Below are positions 35,724 through 43,965 of a stretch of 64,000 bases of DNA, in pieces. The stretch spans positions 620,001 through 684,000 of the forward strand of contig NZ_QPKJ02000003.1 in the NCBI RefSeq assembly GCF_003344625.1. The letters run 5' to 3'. A program made the position numbers and the translations under genes. The first letter of the stretch is position 1. Each line of letters starts with the position of its first letter. This stretch comes from Solirubrobacter deserti. GTDB taxonomy: Bacteria > Actinomycetota > Thermoleophilia > Solirubrobacterales > Solirubrobacteraceae. The notes beneath the pieces were generated by a model, which was not told the origin of the DNA, did not search any database, and was given only the letters and a program-made list of their open reading frames with translations.

Positions 35724-37166
35724 TCAGACGCTAGCTTCCGCCACCATCGCCGCGTCGGGCTGGATACGGGGCGCGCGGATGAGGCCCACGACGAGGTTCG
35801 CGATCGCCAGCCCCGCGGCGATCATCATCCCGCGCTCGAACCCCTGCGCCAGCGCGTCGGCCTGGGCGGCGCCGGCCGCGAGCGCGTCGCCGGTGCGGGT
35901 GGTGGCGGCCGTGGAGATGAGCGCGAGGCCGATCGCACCGCCGACCTGGAACGCGGCGGTGATGACGCCCGACGCCGCGCCCGCGTCCTCGTGCGGGACC
36001 TCGGCGACGGCGGCGATCTGGTTGGCCACGCCGACGAGCGGCAGGCCGAGGCCGAAGACGATCAGGCCGGGCAGCAGCGCGCCCGCGTAGCTGGAGTCGG
36101 CGCCCGCCTGGCTGAGCAGGAGCAGGCCCACGGCGCCGACCGTCGTCCCGCCCAGGTAGGCCGAGCGCGTGCCGAAGCGGGTGACGAGCTGCGCGCCGAC
36201 GACGGCGGAGGCGATGGCCGCGATGCCCATCGGGACGAAGTGCGCGCCGGCCTCCAGCGCGGAGTCGCCGTGCACCTGCTGCAGGAACAGCGCGGTGAGG
36301 AAGAACATGCCGAGGAACGCGCCGCCGTTGAGCGCGAGCGCGATCGCGGAGACGCTCAGGCCGCGCACGCGGAACAGGCGCAGCGGGACGAGCGGGTCCT
36401 TGGCGCGCGCCTCGACCGCGACGAACCCCGCGAGCAGCGCGATGCCCGCGGCGAACAGGCTCAGCACCTCCGCGGATCCCCAGCCCGCGGCCTCCGTACG
36501 GATGACCCCGCCCACCACCGCGAGCAGGCCGAGGGTGCCGAGCACGGCGCCGGCGACGTCGAAGCTCGAGTCCGCCTGCACGCGCCGGCTCTCGGTGATG
36601 AACATCGGCGTGGCCGCGATCGCCAGCGCGGCGACCGGCACGTTGACGAAGAAGATCCACTCCCAGCCGAGCGAGTCGACCAGCACGCCGCCGGCGACCA
36701 CGCCGAGCGTGCCGCCGATGCCGGCGAGCGCGCCCCACACGCCGAGCGCGATGTTGCGTTCACGGCCGGCGGGGAACGTGACCGTGAGCAGCGCGAGCGC
36801 CGCCGGGGACAGCAGGGCGGCGCCGACCCCCTGGACCGCGCGAGCGGCGATCAACAGGCCGTCGGAGGTGGCGAAACCGCCGGCCAGCGAGGCGGCCGTG
36901 AAGAGCCCGAGCCCGATCAGGAACAAGCGCCGGCGACCGAGGATGTCGCTCATCCGCCCGCCCAGCAGCAGGAGGCCGCCGAACGCGAGCGTGTAGCCGT
37001 TGACCACCCACTGCAGCCCTTCGGCGCTGAACCCGAGGTCGGTCTGGATGGCCGGGAGCGCGACATTGACGATCGTCACGTCCAGGACGACCATGAATTG
37101 GGCGATGGCCAGCACGGCGAGTGCAAGCCATTTTGCGCGTGAATCATTCTCTTCGTGAACGTTCAT
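35724..37166 (-). CDS. MFS drug exporter, 14-span DHA2 (EmrB/QacA) type
   Basis: 480 residues. Family motifs: FMVVLDVTIVNVALPAIQ (motif D1), GGRMSDILGRRR (motif A), RAVQGVGAALLSPAALALL and GIGGTLGVVAGGVL (motif C). Fourteen spans are predicted. The ATG at 37166 is favoured; a GTG 9 bp upstream is possible. A MarR regulator is divergent with an operator between them. Probably exports toxic organic compounds. Confidence 0.9.
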   Translation of the reverse strand: MNVHEENDSRAKWLALAVLAIAQFMVVLDVTIVNVALPAIQTDLGFSAEGLQWVVNGYTLAFGGLLLLGGRMSDILGRRRLFLIGLGLFTAASLAGGFATSDGLLIAARAVQGVGAALLSPAALALLTVTFPAGRERNIALGVWGALAGIGGTLGVVAGGVLVDSLGWEWIFFVNVPVAALAIAATPMFITESRRVQADSSFDVAGAVLGTLGLLAVVGGVIRTEAAGWGSAEVLSLFAAGIALLAGFVAVEARAKDPLVPLRLFRVRGLSVSAIALALNGGAFLGMFFLTALFLQQVHGDSALEAGAHFVPMGIAAIASAVVGAQLVTRFGTRSAYLGGTTVGAVGLLLLSQAGADSSYAGALLPGLIVFGLGLPLVGVANQIAAVAEVPHEDAGAASGVITAAFQVGGAIGLALISTAATTRTGDALAAGAAQADALAQGFERGMMIAAGLAIANLVVGLIRAPRIQPDAAMVAEASV

Positions 37167-37192
37167 GCGGCGCACCTTACGCCGCTACGATG

Positions 37193-37215
37193 AATGATTC
37201 AAGTCATGAATCATT
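37193..37215. promoter_or_regulatory. MarR operator between the MFS and MarR genes
   Basis: Arms AATGATTC and GAATCATT with a 7-bp spacer. A third half-site GAATCATT lies at 37141-37148 in the MFS N-terminal codons. The AT-rich palindrome stands out in this GC-rich sequence. Confidence 0.6.
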
Positions 37216-37658
37216 TTTCCGAGACTCTACCCTGCGAGGACATGCTGTCCCGCGGAACCCTCAGCCGGTCGGCCCTGCTGCTCGTGAAGCTGGGCAACGA
37301 GATCATGGCCCGCGCCGAGGACCCGCTGGCCGCGATCGGGCTGAGCGGGCGCCAGTACATCGTCCTCGCGGTGCTGAGCGAGGACGCGCCGCCCTCCCAG
37401 CAGGAGCTCGCGGGGCTCTGCGGCCTGTTGCCCGCGCAGATCGTGCCGGTGATCGACGAGCTCGAACGGCGCGGCATGGTCGCCCGTCAGCGCTCGGAGA
37501 CCGACCGGCGACGGTCGGTCGTCACTTTGACGGAGGCCGGCACCGAGGCGTTGCGGCAGGCGGACGCGCTGGGGGACCGGCTCGTCGCCGACCTCGACGA
37601 GGGCGTGCGCCAGGCAGCCGTGGACGCCCTGGCGCGTTCTTACAATACGGCCGGCTGA
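37194..37658 (+). CDS. MarR-family transcriptional regulator
   Basis: 154 residues from the first ATG. The winged helix reads IGLSGRQYIVLAVLSEDAPP, SQQELAGLCGL and DELERRGMVARQRSETDRRR. Three in-frame ATGs (37194, 37206, 37242) are possible. The first two lie inside the palindromic operator; the third, next to GCGAGGA, would leave the operator untranslated and matches normal family length best. It probably represses the divergent MFS exporter and itself. Confidence 0.88.
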   Translation: MIQVMNHFSETLPCEDMLSRGTLSRSALLLVKLGNEIMARAEDPLAAIGLSGRQYIVLAVLSEDAPPSQQELAGLCGLLPAQIVPVIDELERRGMVARQRSETDRRRSVVTLTEAGTEALRQADALGDRLVADLDEGVRQAAVDALARSYNTAG

Positions 37659-37678
37659 GCGGCGCCTACGGTCGTGGA

Positions 37679-38137
37679 ATGACCGTCAAGCCGATTCCCG
37701 AGGGATTTCACACCGTCACGCCCCAGCTCACCGTCGAAGGCGGCGTCGAGGCGCTGGACTTCTACGAGCGCGCGTTCGGCGCGCAGGTCCGGCTCAAGCT
37801 CGTGATGGGCGGCAAGCTCATGCACTCCGAGCTGCAGATCGGCACCTCGATCGTCGGCGTCTCCGACGCCTTCCCGGAGTACGGCTCCGTCGCGCCCAAG
37901 GGTGACGAGCCCGTCCCGGTGGCGCTGATGATCTACACCGAGGACTGCGACGCGCTGCACGACCGGGCGGTGGCGGCGGGCGCGACGTCCGTCACGCCGC
38001 CCAACGACACCTTCCACGGCGACCGCGCGTGTTCGCTGCGCGACCCGTACGGCCACCGCTGGATGATCTGCACGCACATCGAGGACATGGACGAGGCCGA
38101 GCTGCAGCGCCGCACCGAAGAGGCCATGTCGGCCTAG
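37679..38137 (+). CDS. VOC-superfamily (PhnB-like) protein
   Basis: 152 residues. Paired beta-alpha-beta-beta-beta modules: VTPQLTVEGGVEALDFYERA, FHGDRACSLRDPYGHRWMIC. It resembles the PhnB/YdfO subgroup of glyoxalase-like proteins, whose reactions are mostly unknown. It ends in a CTAG shared with the convergent kynU stop. The TGA-free end QRRTEEAMSA is slightly longer than usual. Confidence 0.85.
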   Translation: MTVKPIPEGFHTVTPQLTVEGGVEALDFYERAFGAQVRLKLVMGGKLMHSELQIGTSIVGVSDAFPEYGSVAPKGDEPVPVALMIYTEDCDALHDRAVAAGATSVTPPNDTFHGDRACSLRDPYGHRWMICTHIEDMDEAELQRRTEEAMSA

Positions 38138-39336
38138 GTCACGCGCGAGACGGCCACGTCGATCTCGCGGTGCACCCCGCGCTCGACGAGGTCCCGCAGG
38201 CGTTCGAGCGCGTCGTAGACGTCGACGAAGCGGGTGTAGAGCGGGGCGATGCCGAGCCGGACGGAGTCCGGGCCGCGGAAGTCCGGGATGACGTCGGCGC
38301 GCTCGATCAGCGCCTTGCAGATCGGCCAGGCCTCCTCGTGCCGGAGGGAGACGTGCGAGCCGCGCAGATGCGGCTCGCGCGGCGTCCCGAGCGTGAAGCC
38401 GAGCGCCTGCAGCCACTGGTCGTGCAGCGCGATCAGCAACTCGGTCTGCGCGATCGACTTCTCGCGGATGGCCTCGATACCGGCCTCGGCGGTGATCCGC
38501 GCGCCCTCCTCCACCGCGGCGAGGACGAGGATCGGTGGCGTGCCGGCGAGAAAGCGCGTGATGCCGGGCGCGGGCTCGTACGGGCGCTCCATCTCGAACT
38601 GGCGCGCCTGGCCGAACCAGCCCTGGATCGGCGTGACCAGCGCGTCGGGGTCGCGCGCGTAGAGGAAGCCCGTCGCGCCCGGGCCGGCGTTGAGGTACTT
38701 GTAGGTGCAGCCGACGGCGTAGCGGATCGCGCGCAGGTCCACGGGCAGCGCGCCGGCCGAGTGGCTGAGGTCCCAGATCACCGTGTCCGGGAACGCGGCC
38801 ATGTCGGCGAGCGCCCCGCTGCGGTAGGCGACGTGCGAGAGCACCGTGAGCGCGTCTTCCGGCACGTCGGACGGCTGCGGGCCCAGCAGCGGGTCGACGT
38901 CGAAGATCTCCAGCTCGAGGCCGCGGGCGCGGGCGATGCCCTCGAGCACGTAGCGGTCCGTGGGGAAGTTGTCCTGGTCGGTCGCCAGCTTTCGGAGATG
39001 GGGCTGCGTCTCCAGGATCGCGTTGACGAGCTTGAACAGGTTGACCGTGACGCTGTCGGCGACGAGCACCGTGCCGGGGTCGGCGCCGATCACTTCCGCG
39101 AGCGCGTCGCCCGTGCGGGTGGGCGCGTCGATCCAGTCGTGCCAGCCGCCGACGAGCTCCGAGCCCCACTCGTCGATGACCCGGTGCAGCCGCTCACGCG
39201 TGCCCTTCGGCAGCCGGCCGAGCGAGTTGCCGTCGAGGTAGAGCCTGTGCTCGTCCTCGATCACGAAGCGCTCGCGGAACGCCGCGAGTGGGTCCTTCGC
39301 GTCCAGCGCGAGGGCGTCGGCGCGCGTCACAGCCAT
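38134..39336 (-). CDS. kynU: Kynureninase
   Basis: 400 residues. PLP-dependent cleavage of kynurenine to anthranilate and alanine. Signatures: LDGNSLGRLPKGT, TDQDNFPTDRYV, WDLSHSAGALPVDL, and the PLP-lysine motif CTYKYLNAGPGATGFLY. Its start overlaps the end of the formamidase-like gene by 10 bp. With the aminotransferase and hydrolase upstream it forms a kynurenine-degradation run; the first enzyme, tryptophan dioxygenase, is not in this window. Confidence 0.95.
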   Translation of the reverse strand: MAVTRADALALDAKDPLAAFRERFVIEDEHRLYLDGNSLGRLPKGTRERLHRVIDEWGSELVGGWHDWIDAPTRTGDALAEVIGADPGTVLVADSVTVNLFKLVNAILETQPHLRKLATDQDNFPTDRYVLEGIARARGLELEIFDVDPLLGPQPSDVPEDALTVLSHVAYRSGALADMAAFPDTVIWDLSHSAGALPVDLRAIRYAVGCTYKYLNAGPGATGFLYARDPDALVTPIQGWFGQARQFEMERPYEPAPGITRFLAGTPPILVLAAVEEGARITAEAGIEAIREKSIAQTELLIALHDQWLQALGFTLGTPREPHLRGSHVSLRHEEAWPICKALIERADVIPDFRGPDSVRLGIAPLYTRFVDVYDALERLRDLVERGVHREIDVAVSRVT

Positions 39337-39980
39337 GCCAGCACCGCCTTCCAGAGCGGGTTGTCCGGGTCGATGTGGCCGAAGTGGTCCTCGTCGGGCT
39401 CGACGATCAGCGCTGCGCCGGAGGCGGCGGCGAAGCGCTGTGAGATCTCCACGGGCACGATGTCGTCCTTCCCGCCGTGGGTGAGCAGCGTGGGGACGCC
39501 GAGCGGCAGGCGCTCGATCGGCGAGGCCACCGACGTCGGGTGCTCGCCCAGGAAGCGATCCACGACGCCGTCCGACAATCGCAGCTCGCGCGCCCGGGCC
39601 AGGTCGAGCACGCCGGCCTGGGAGACGACGCCGGTCACCCGCACGCGCGTGGCCGCGTAGGCCGCCAGGTGCCCGCCGGCGCTGTGGCCGATCGTCACGA
39701 CGCGGCTGCGGTCCACGGGCAGGTGCTCGAGGAACTCGATCGCGGCGCAGACGTCGTCGAGCGTCTCCGGCACGCCGCCGCCGTTGCCGAGCCGGCGGTA
39801 CTCGATGTTCCACGCCGCCCACCCGCGCGCGGCCAGGTCGGCGCACAGGTCGTCCATCAGGTCCAGCCCGTACTGGGCCTTCCAGAAGCCGCCGTGGATG
39901 ACCACCGCGACCGGCCCCTCGCCGTACAGCACGCCGTACTGCGAGGGGTCGTCGCCGTACCTATGAAGCTGCGACTCCAA
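39327..39980 (-). CDS. Alpha/beta hydrolase, probable kynurenine formamidase
   Basis: About 217 residues from a TTG at 39980; an upstream ATG at 40019 is possible but lies deep inside the aminotransferase gene. Oxyanion motif VIHGGFW matches the HGGxW of the animal-type kynurenine formamidase group. The nucleophile elbow is IGHSAGGHLA, followed by Asp and His in GGKDDIVP and DHFGHID. Converting N-formylkynurenine to kynurenine would feed kynU next door. Context raises confidence; sequence alone gives only an esterase of this type. Confidence 0.78.
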   Translation of the reverse strand: MESQLHRYGDDPSQYGVLYGEGPVAVVIHGGFWKAQYGLDLMDDLCADLAARGWAAWNIEYRRLGNGGGVPETLDDVCAAIEFLEHLPVDRSRVVTIGHSAGGHLAAYAATRVRVTGVVSQAGVLDLARARELRLSDGVVDRFLGEHPTSVASPIERLPLGVPTLLTHGGKDDIVPVEISQRFAAASGAALIVEPDEDHFGHIDPDNPLWKAVLAWL

Positions 39981-41049
39981 GGCTCTTGAGCGCCTCGGCG
40001 AGCTTGGTGATGCCCTCATCGATCTGCTCCGGCGTGACGCCCGAGTAGGCGAGGCGGAGTGTGTTCGGGCCGCCGCCGAAGTCGGTGCCCTTGACGAACT
40101 GGACCTCGCGCTGGGCCGCGGCCTTCTCGAGCTCGGCCACGTCGACGCCCTCGGGCAGCTCGACCCACATGAAGTAGCCGCCGGACGGGTTGGCGAACGT
40201 CGCGTCGGGGATCTCCCGCTGGAGCGCGTTCACGACCGCGTCCTTGCGCGCCTTCAGGTTCGTCTTGACCGTCTCGATCGCGCCGTCCATCCGCCCGGAG
40301 CGTGCGAACTGGTTCACGATCGACTGCGCGACCATGTTCGGCGAGATGTAGGTGTTGGTGGCGAGCGTCTGGATCTGCTTGATCACGGCCTGCGGCCCGA
40401 CGAGGTAGCCGACGCGGATGCCCGGGCAGACGGTCTTGCTGAACGAGGACGCGTAGACGACGCGGCCGGCGTCGTCCTGGCTGAGCATGGTCGGGATCGA
40501 CTCGCCCTCGAAGCGGATCGCCACGTACGGGTCGTCCTCGAAGATCGTGAAGTCGTGCTCGACCGCGAGCTCCAGCAGCGCCGTGCGCTTCTCGGCCGAG
40601 AGCGTGTAGCCCGCGGGGTTCTGGAAGTTCGGGATGATGTGGGCGAGCTTCGGGTGCACGGCCTCGCCGAGCACCGTCTTGAGCGCGTCGATGCTGATGC
40701 CGTCGGGCTCGAGGTCGACCATGCGCACGTCCGCGCCGCGGCCGCGCAGGTTCAGCAGCGTGCGGTCGTAGGTCGGGTTCTCGACGATCACCGCGTCGCC
40801 CTGCTGCACGAGCAACTCGAACAGGAACGCGTCGGCCTGCATCGAGCCGTTGGTGACGAGCACCTGCTCGACGGCCACGCCGTGCTGCTCGGCGATCCAC
40901 TCGCGCAGCGGCACGTAGCCCACGCTCGTCCCGTACGCCGTCGTCCCGGCGGGGTCGTTCTCGAAGGCGAGTCGGGAGGCCTCTTTGAGGCCCTCCACGT
41001 CGACGATGTCGAGCGACGGCGCCCCACGGGCGAAGGAGATCGTGGCCAT
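39961..41049 (-). CDS. PLP aminotransferase, class I (kynurenine/2-aminoadipate type)
   Basis: 362 residues. Motifs: NGSMQADAFLFELLVQQGD, FQNPAGYTLSAEKR, FEDDPYVAIRFEGE, SSFSKTVCPGIRVGY (PLP Lys), and the final Arg in NTLRLAYSG. The family includes 2-aminoadipate and kynurenine aminotransferases. Being followed by a formamidase-like gene and kynU suggests kynurenine as substrate. It lies 11 bp after the sigma-factor gene on the same strand. Confidence 0.85.
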   Translation of the reverse strand: MATISFARGAPSLDIVDVEGLKEASRLAFENDPAGTTAYGTSVGYVPLREWIAEQHGVAVEQVLVTNGSMQADAFLFELLVQQGDAVIVENPTYDRTLLNLRGRGADVRMVDLEPDGISIDALKTVLGEAVHPKLAHIIPNFQNPAGYTLSAEKRTALLELAVEHDFTIFEDDPYVAIRFEGESIPTMLSQDDAGRVVYASSFSKTVCPGIRVGYLVGPQAVIKQIQTLATNTYISPNMVAQSIVNQFARSGRMDGAIETVKTNLKARKDAVVNALQREIPDATFANPSGGYFMWVELPEGVDVAELEKAAAQREVQFVKGTDFGGGPNTLRLAYSGVTPEQIDEGITKLAEALKSLGVAAS

Positions 41050-41060
41050 AGGCGTGGAGC

Positions 41061-42296
41061 CTAGCGGCGTTTACAGAGCGTGCCGACGCTGATCACGAGC
41101 GGTGCGTCCCGGCGCTGGGCCGCGTACTCGATCTCCGTCGTGCGCGACGGTCGGCCGCGGGCGAGACGGCGGTGGTCGGCCTTGGAGATCTGGTACATCG
41201 CGAGGTGCTCGAGCGCGAGCTTGCCGTCCTGCGTGCGCGGCTGGGCGAGCCCGGCGGCCACCATCCCGGCGGGGCAGCTCACGCGGGCGCTGAGCCGCTT
41301 GAACGTGCGCTGTCGCGCGGGCAGCTCGACCGTCAGCTTCGCGATCGCCACGTCGGGCGGCAGGGCGCTGCCCTTGCGGATCGGTGTGCCGATGAGGGCC
41401 CGGCCGCCGCCCTCCGCGGCCGGAGCGCGGTCGCGCACGACCTCGGTCTGGCCGGCGACCCAGGCCGTCGCGCCGCCCGCGGCGAGCACCGCGCAGCAGC
41501 CTCCGGCCACGACCTTGGTGGCGACGCCGCCGCCACCGCCGAGGCCGGACAACAGACCTCCGAGCGGGCCGAAGCCGATCGGCGGGACCAGCACGCGCAG
41601 GCGGCTGCGCGTGGCCTTCAGGTTCGCGCGGAACTCGGCGCACGCGGAGCACCCGCGGACGTGGCGCAGCGCGTGCTCGGACGGCCGGCGCTTCTCGTCG
41701 TGCGCGACAAGCAGGTCGTCGCGGATGTCGCCGCAGGCGGCGTCGCGCGCCTCAGCGGCGGCGTTGAGCCTGGTGCGGGCGCGCATGACGAGCTGGCGTG
41801 ATGCCTGGGGTGTGATCTCGAGCACGCTCGCGACCTCGTCGTGGGTCAGCCCGTCGAGCTCGCGCATGAGCAGGGCGGCGCGCTGCTGCTCGGGCAGGTC
41901 CGCGAGGTCGTCGATCAGGCCGCGCAACTCGTGGCGGCGGCTGAGCGTCGAGTAGACGTCCTCGCCCGCCGGCACCTGGATCTCGTCGTCGTCATCGTCG
42001 AGCGAGACGGCTCGCGTGCGCCGCAGCTCGTCGATGCAGAGGTTGCGCACGATGCGGTGCAGCCACGGCTTGAGCTCCGCCGGCGCGCGCTCACCGCGGA
42101 GCGCCCGGTGGGCGCGGATGAACGCCTCCTGGACGATGCCCTCCGGGTCGCCCCCGTGGGTGCGCAGCGCGCGGGCGGCGGCGGCGTGCAGGCGCCGCGC
42201 GTGGCGGTCGTGGATCGCCTCGAAGGCGTCCTCCCGCCCCGCGCGGAACAGCCGGACCAGGTGGTCGTCCGAGCGCAGGCGCAGAGCGGGGTTCAC
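41061..42296 (-). CDS. ECF sigma factor fused to zinc-finger anti-sigma and membrane segment
   Basis: 411 residues, GTG start. Sigma region 2 (about 22-95: DPEGIVQEAFIRAHRAL, WLHRIVRNLCIDELRR) and region 4 (about 125-180: LPEQQRAALLMRELDGLTHD) are complete. Then a full ZAS zinc finger (C188, H212, C216, C219), a Gly-rich stretch, one membrane span near 262-285 and about 125 residues outside. A sigma factor and its own anti-sigma in one chain should be membrane-held until released, possibly by proteolysis. The upstream secreted SH3-like gene is 9 bp away. Confidence 0.88.
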   Translation of the reverse strand: MNPALRLRSDDHLVRLFRAGREDAFEAIHDRHARRLHAAAARALRTHGGDPEGIVQEAFIRAHRALRGERAPAELKPWLHRIVRNLCIDELRRTRAVSLDDDDDEIQVPAGEDVYSTLSRRHELRGLIDDLADLPEQQRAALLMRELDGLTHDEVASVLEITPQASRQLVMRARTRLNAAAEARDAACGDIRDDLLVAHDEKRRPSEHALRHVRGCSACAEFRANLKATRSRLRVLVPPIGFGPLGGLLSGLGGGGGVATKVVAGGCCAVLAAGGATAWVAGQTEVVRDRAPAAEGGGRALIGTPIRKGSALPPDVAIAKLTVELPARQRTFKRLSARVSCPAGMVAAGLAQPRTQDGKLALEHLAMYQISKADHRRLARGRPSRTTEIEYAAQRRDAPLVISVGTLCKRR

Positions 42297-42305
42297 CGGC
42301 GGAGC

Positions 42306-42581
42306 CTACCGGCAGAGATCGGCGGTCTTGACCCAACCCTTGCGCTTCGCGTTGCCGCGGGCGTCGCCATAGGCCCACCGGCCGGAAGGGCTGTAGCGGG
42401 TCACGCGGATCTTCTGGTCCTTGAACAGGGTGCCGGTCACGGTCTTGCCGGGCTTGTGCATGACGTAGGTGGACTCGGCGCAGACCGCTCGGACGCCGGT
42501 CTTGTCCGCCGCGACGGCGGGCGTGACGCCGCCGACGGCCAGGGTGGTGGTCAGCAGGAGGGTGGGGAGGATGCGGGTCAT
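42306..42581 (-). CDS. Small secreted SH3-like protein
   Basis: 91 residues. Signal peptide (ILPTLLLTTTLAVGGVTPAVA), then an SH3b-like fold: AVCAESTYVMHKPGKTVTGT, FKDQKIRV and GWVKTADLCR, with Cys at each end that could pair. It may bind peptidoglycan. It precedes the fused sigma factor by 9 bp on the same strand, so it could be part of the signal pathway, but this is inference. Confidence 0.7.
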   Translation of the reverse strand: MTRILPTLLLTTTLAVGGVTPAVAADKTGVRAVCAESTYVMHKPGKTVTGTLFKDQKIRVTRYSPSGRWAYGDARGNAKRKGWVKTADLCR

Positions 42582-42648
42582 GTCGGCGTCACGAGGCGAG
42601 CGGGCGTGATGTGACGGACCTTCCCCCCTCGCGGATATTTTTCGCACC

Positions 42649-43965
42649 GTGGATTTTCTCGATCGTGCCCGCGACGCTGTCACGAGCTGGCGGGAGCCGG
42701 CTCCGTCGCATCCCGCCCTGCAGCCCGACGCCGCGCGGTTCGAGGCCGCCTGGGGCGAGTTCGTCGAGCGCATGGGGACGAGCTATCCGTTCCATCACCC
42801 GCGCTACGCGGGGCAGATGCTCAAGCCGCCGCACCCCGTGGCCATCGCTGCCTACACCGCGGCGCTGCACGTGAACGCCAACAACCATGCGCTGGACGGC
42901 GGGCCGGCGACGTCCGCGATGGAGGTCGAGGTGGTCGCGTGGCTGGCGCGCATGTTCGGCTTCCCGGACGACACGCTCGGGCACCTCACCTCCTCGGGCA
43001 CGATCGCGAACCTCGAAGCGCTGTGGGTGGCGCGTGAGCTGCACCCGGGCAAGGCGGTGGTGTACGGGGCGAACGCGCACTACACGCACTCGCGCATGTG
43101 CGCCGTGCTGGGCGTGACCGGGCTGGAGGCGCCCGCGGACGTGCAGGGACGGATCGACCTGGACGCGGTCGAGGCGCTGTGCCGCGAGGGGCGCGTGGGC
43201 ACCGTGGTGGTGACGGCGGGGACGACCGGGACCGGCACGCTGGACGACGTCGCCCGCGCCGTCACGTTCCGCGAGCAGTACGGCGTGCGCGTGCACGTCG
43301 ACGCGGCCTACGGCGGCTTCTTCGCGCTGCTGGCCGATTCCGGGCTGATCGACGGAGAGCCGTTCCGCGCCATCGCGCGCGCGGACAGCGTGGTGGTGGA
43401 CCCGCACAAACACGGGCTGCAGCCCTACGGGTGCGGCGCGATCCTGTTCCGCGACCCGGGCGTCGGGCGCCTGTACAAGCACGACTCGCCGTACACGTAC
43501 TTCACCTCGGCCGAGCTGCACCTGGGCGAGATCTCGCTGGAGTGCTCGCGCGCGGGCGCCGCGGCGGCGGCGCTGTGGCTGACGCTGCGCTCGCTCGACC
43601 TCGCGCCGATCCTCTCCGCGGGCGTGCGCGCCGCGCGCGCGTGGGCGGAGCTGATCCGCGGCTCGGACGCGCTCACGCTCCACCGCGAGCCCGAGCTCGA
43701 CATCCTCACCTACTTCCCGACGCGGTCGCGCGCGTCGGAGATCGACGCGGCGAGTGAGCAGGTGCTGCAGGCCGGCATGACGGAGGAGGATCCGGTGTTC
43801 CTCTCCACGCTGCGGATCGGCCGTGACGCGTTCGCCGCCGCGCATCCGGACGTCGAGCTCGACGCCGACGGCGCGCGCGTGCTGCGCTCAGTGCTGATGA
43901 AGCCCGAGCACGAGCCGCACGTGCCGTGGCTGCACGAGCGGGTCAGTCGAATCGCGTCACGGTGA
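42649..43965 (+). CDS. PLP-dependent group II amino-acid decarboxylase
   Basis: 438 residues, GTG start. Signatures: NNHALDGGPATSAMEVEVV, HLTSSGTIANLEAL, TAGTTGTGTLDD, VHVDAAYGGFF, and the PLP Lys in VDPHKHGLQPYGCGAIL. The family covers glutamate, tyrosine, tryptophan and aspartate decarboxylases and sphingosine-phosphate lyase relatives. Residues that decide the substrate cannot be read with confidence. It overlaps the convergent delta-60 gene by 23 bp. Confidence 0.88.
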   Translation: MDFLDRARDAVTSWREPAPSHPALQPDAARFEAAWGEFVERMGTSYPFHHPRYAGQMLKPPHPVAIAAYTAALHVNANNHALDGGPATSAMEVEVVAWLARMFGFPDDTLGHLTSSGTIANLEALWVARELHPGKAVVYGANAHYTHSRMCAVLGVTGLEAPADVQGRIDLDAVEALCREGRVGTVVVTAGTTGTGTLDDVARAVTFREQYGVRVHVDAAYGGFFALLADSGLIDGEPFRAIARADSVVVDPHKHGLQPYGCGAILFRDPGVGRLYKHDSPYTYFTSAELHLGEISLECSRAGAAAAALWLTLRSLDLAPILSAGVRAARAWAELIRGSDALTLHREPELDILTYFPTRSRASEIDAASEQVLQAGMTEEDPVFLSTLRIGRDAFAAAHPDVELDADGARVLRSVLMKPEHEPHVPWLHERVSRIASR

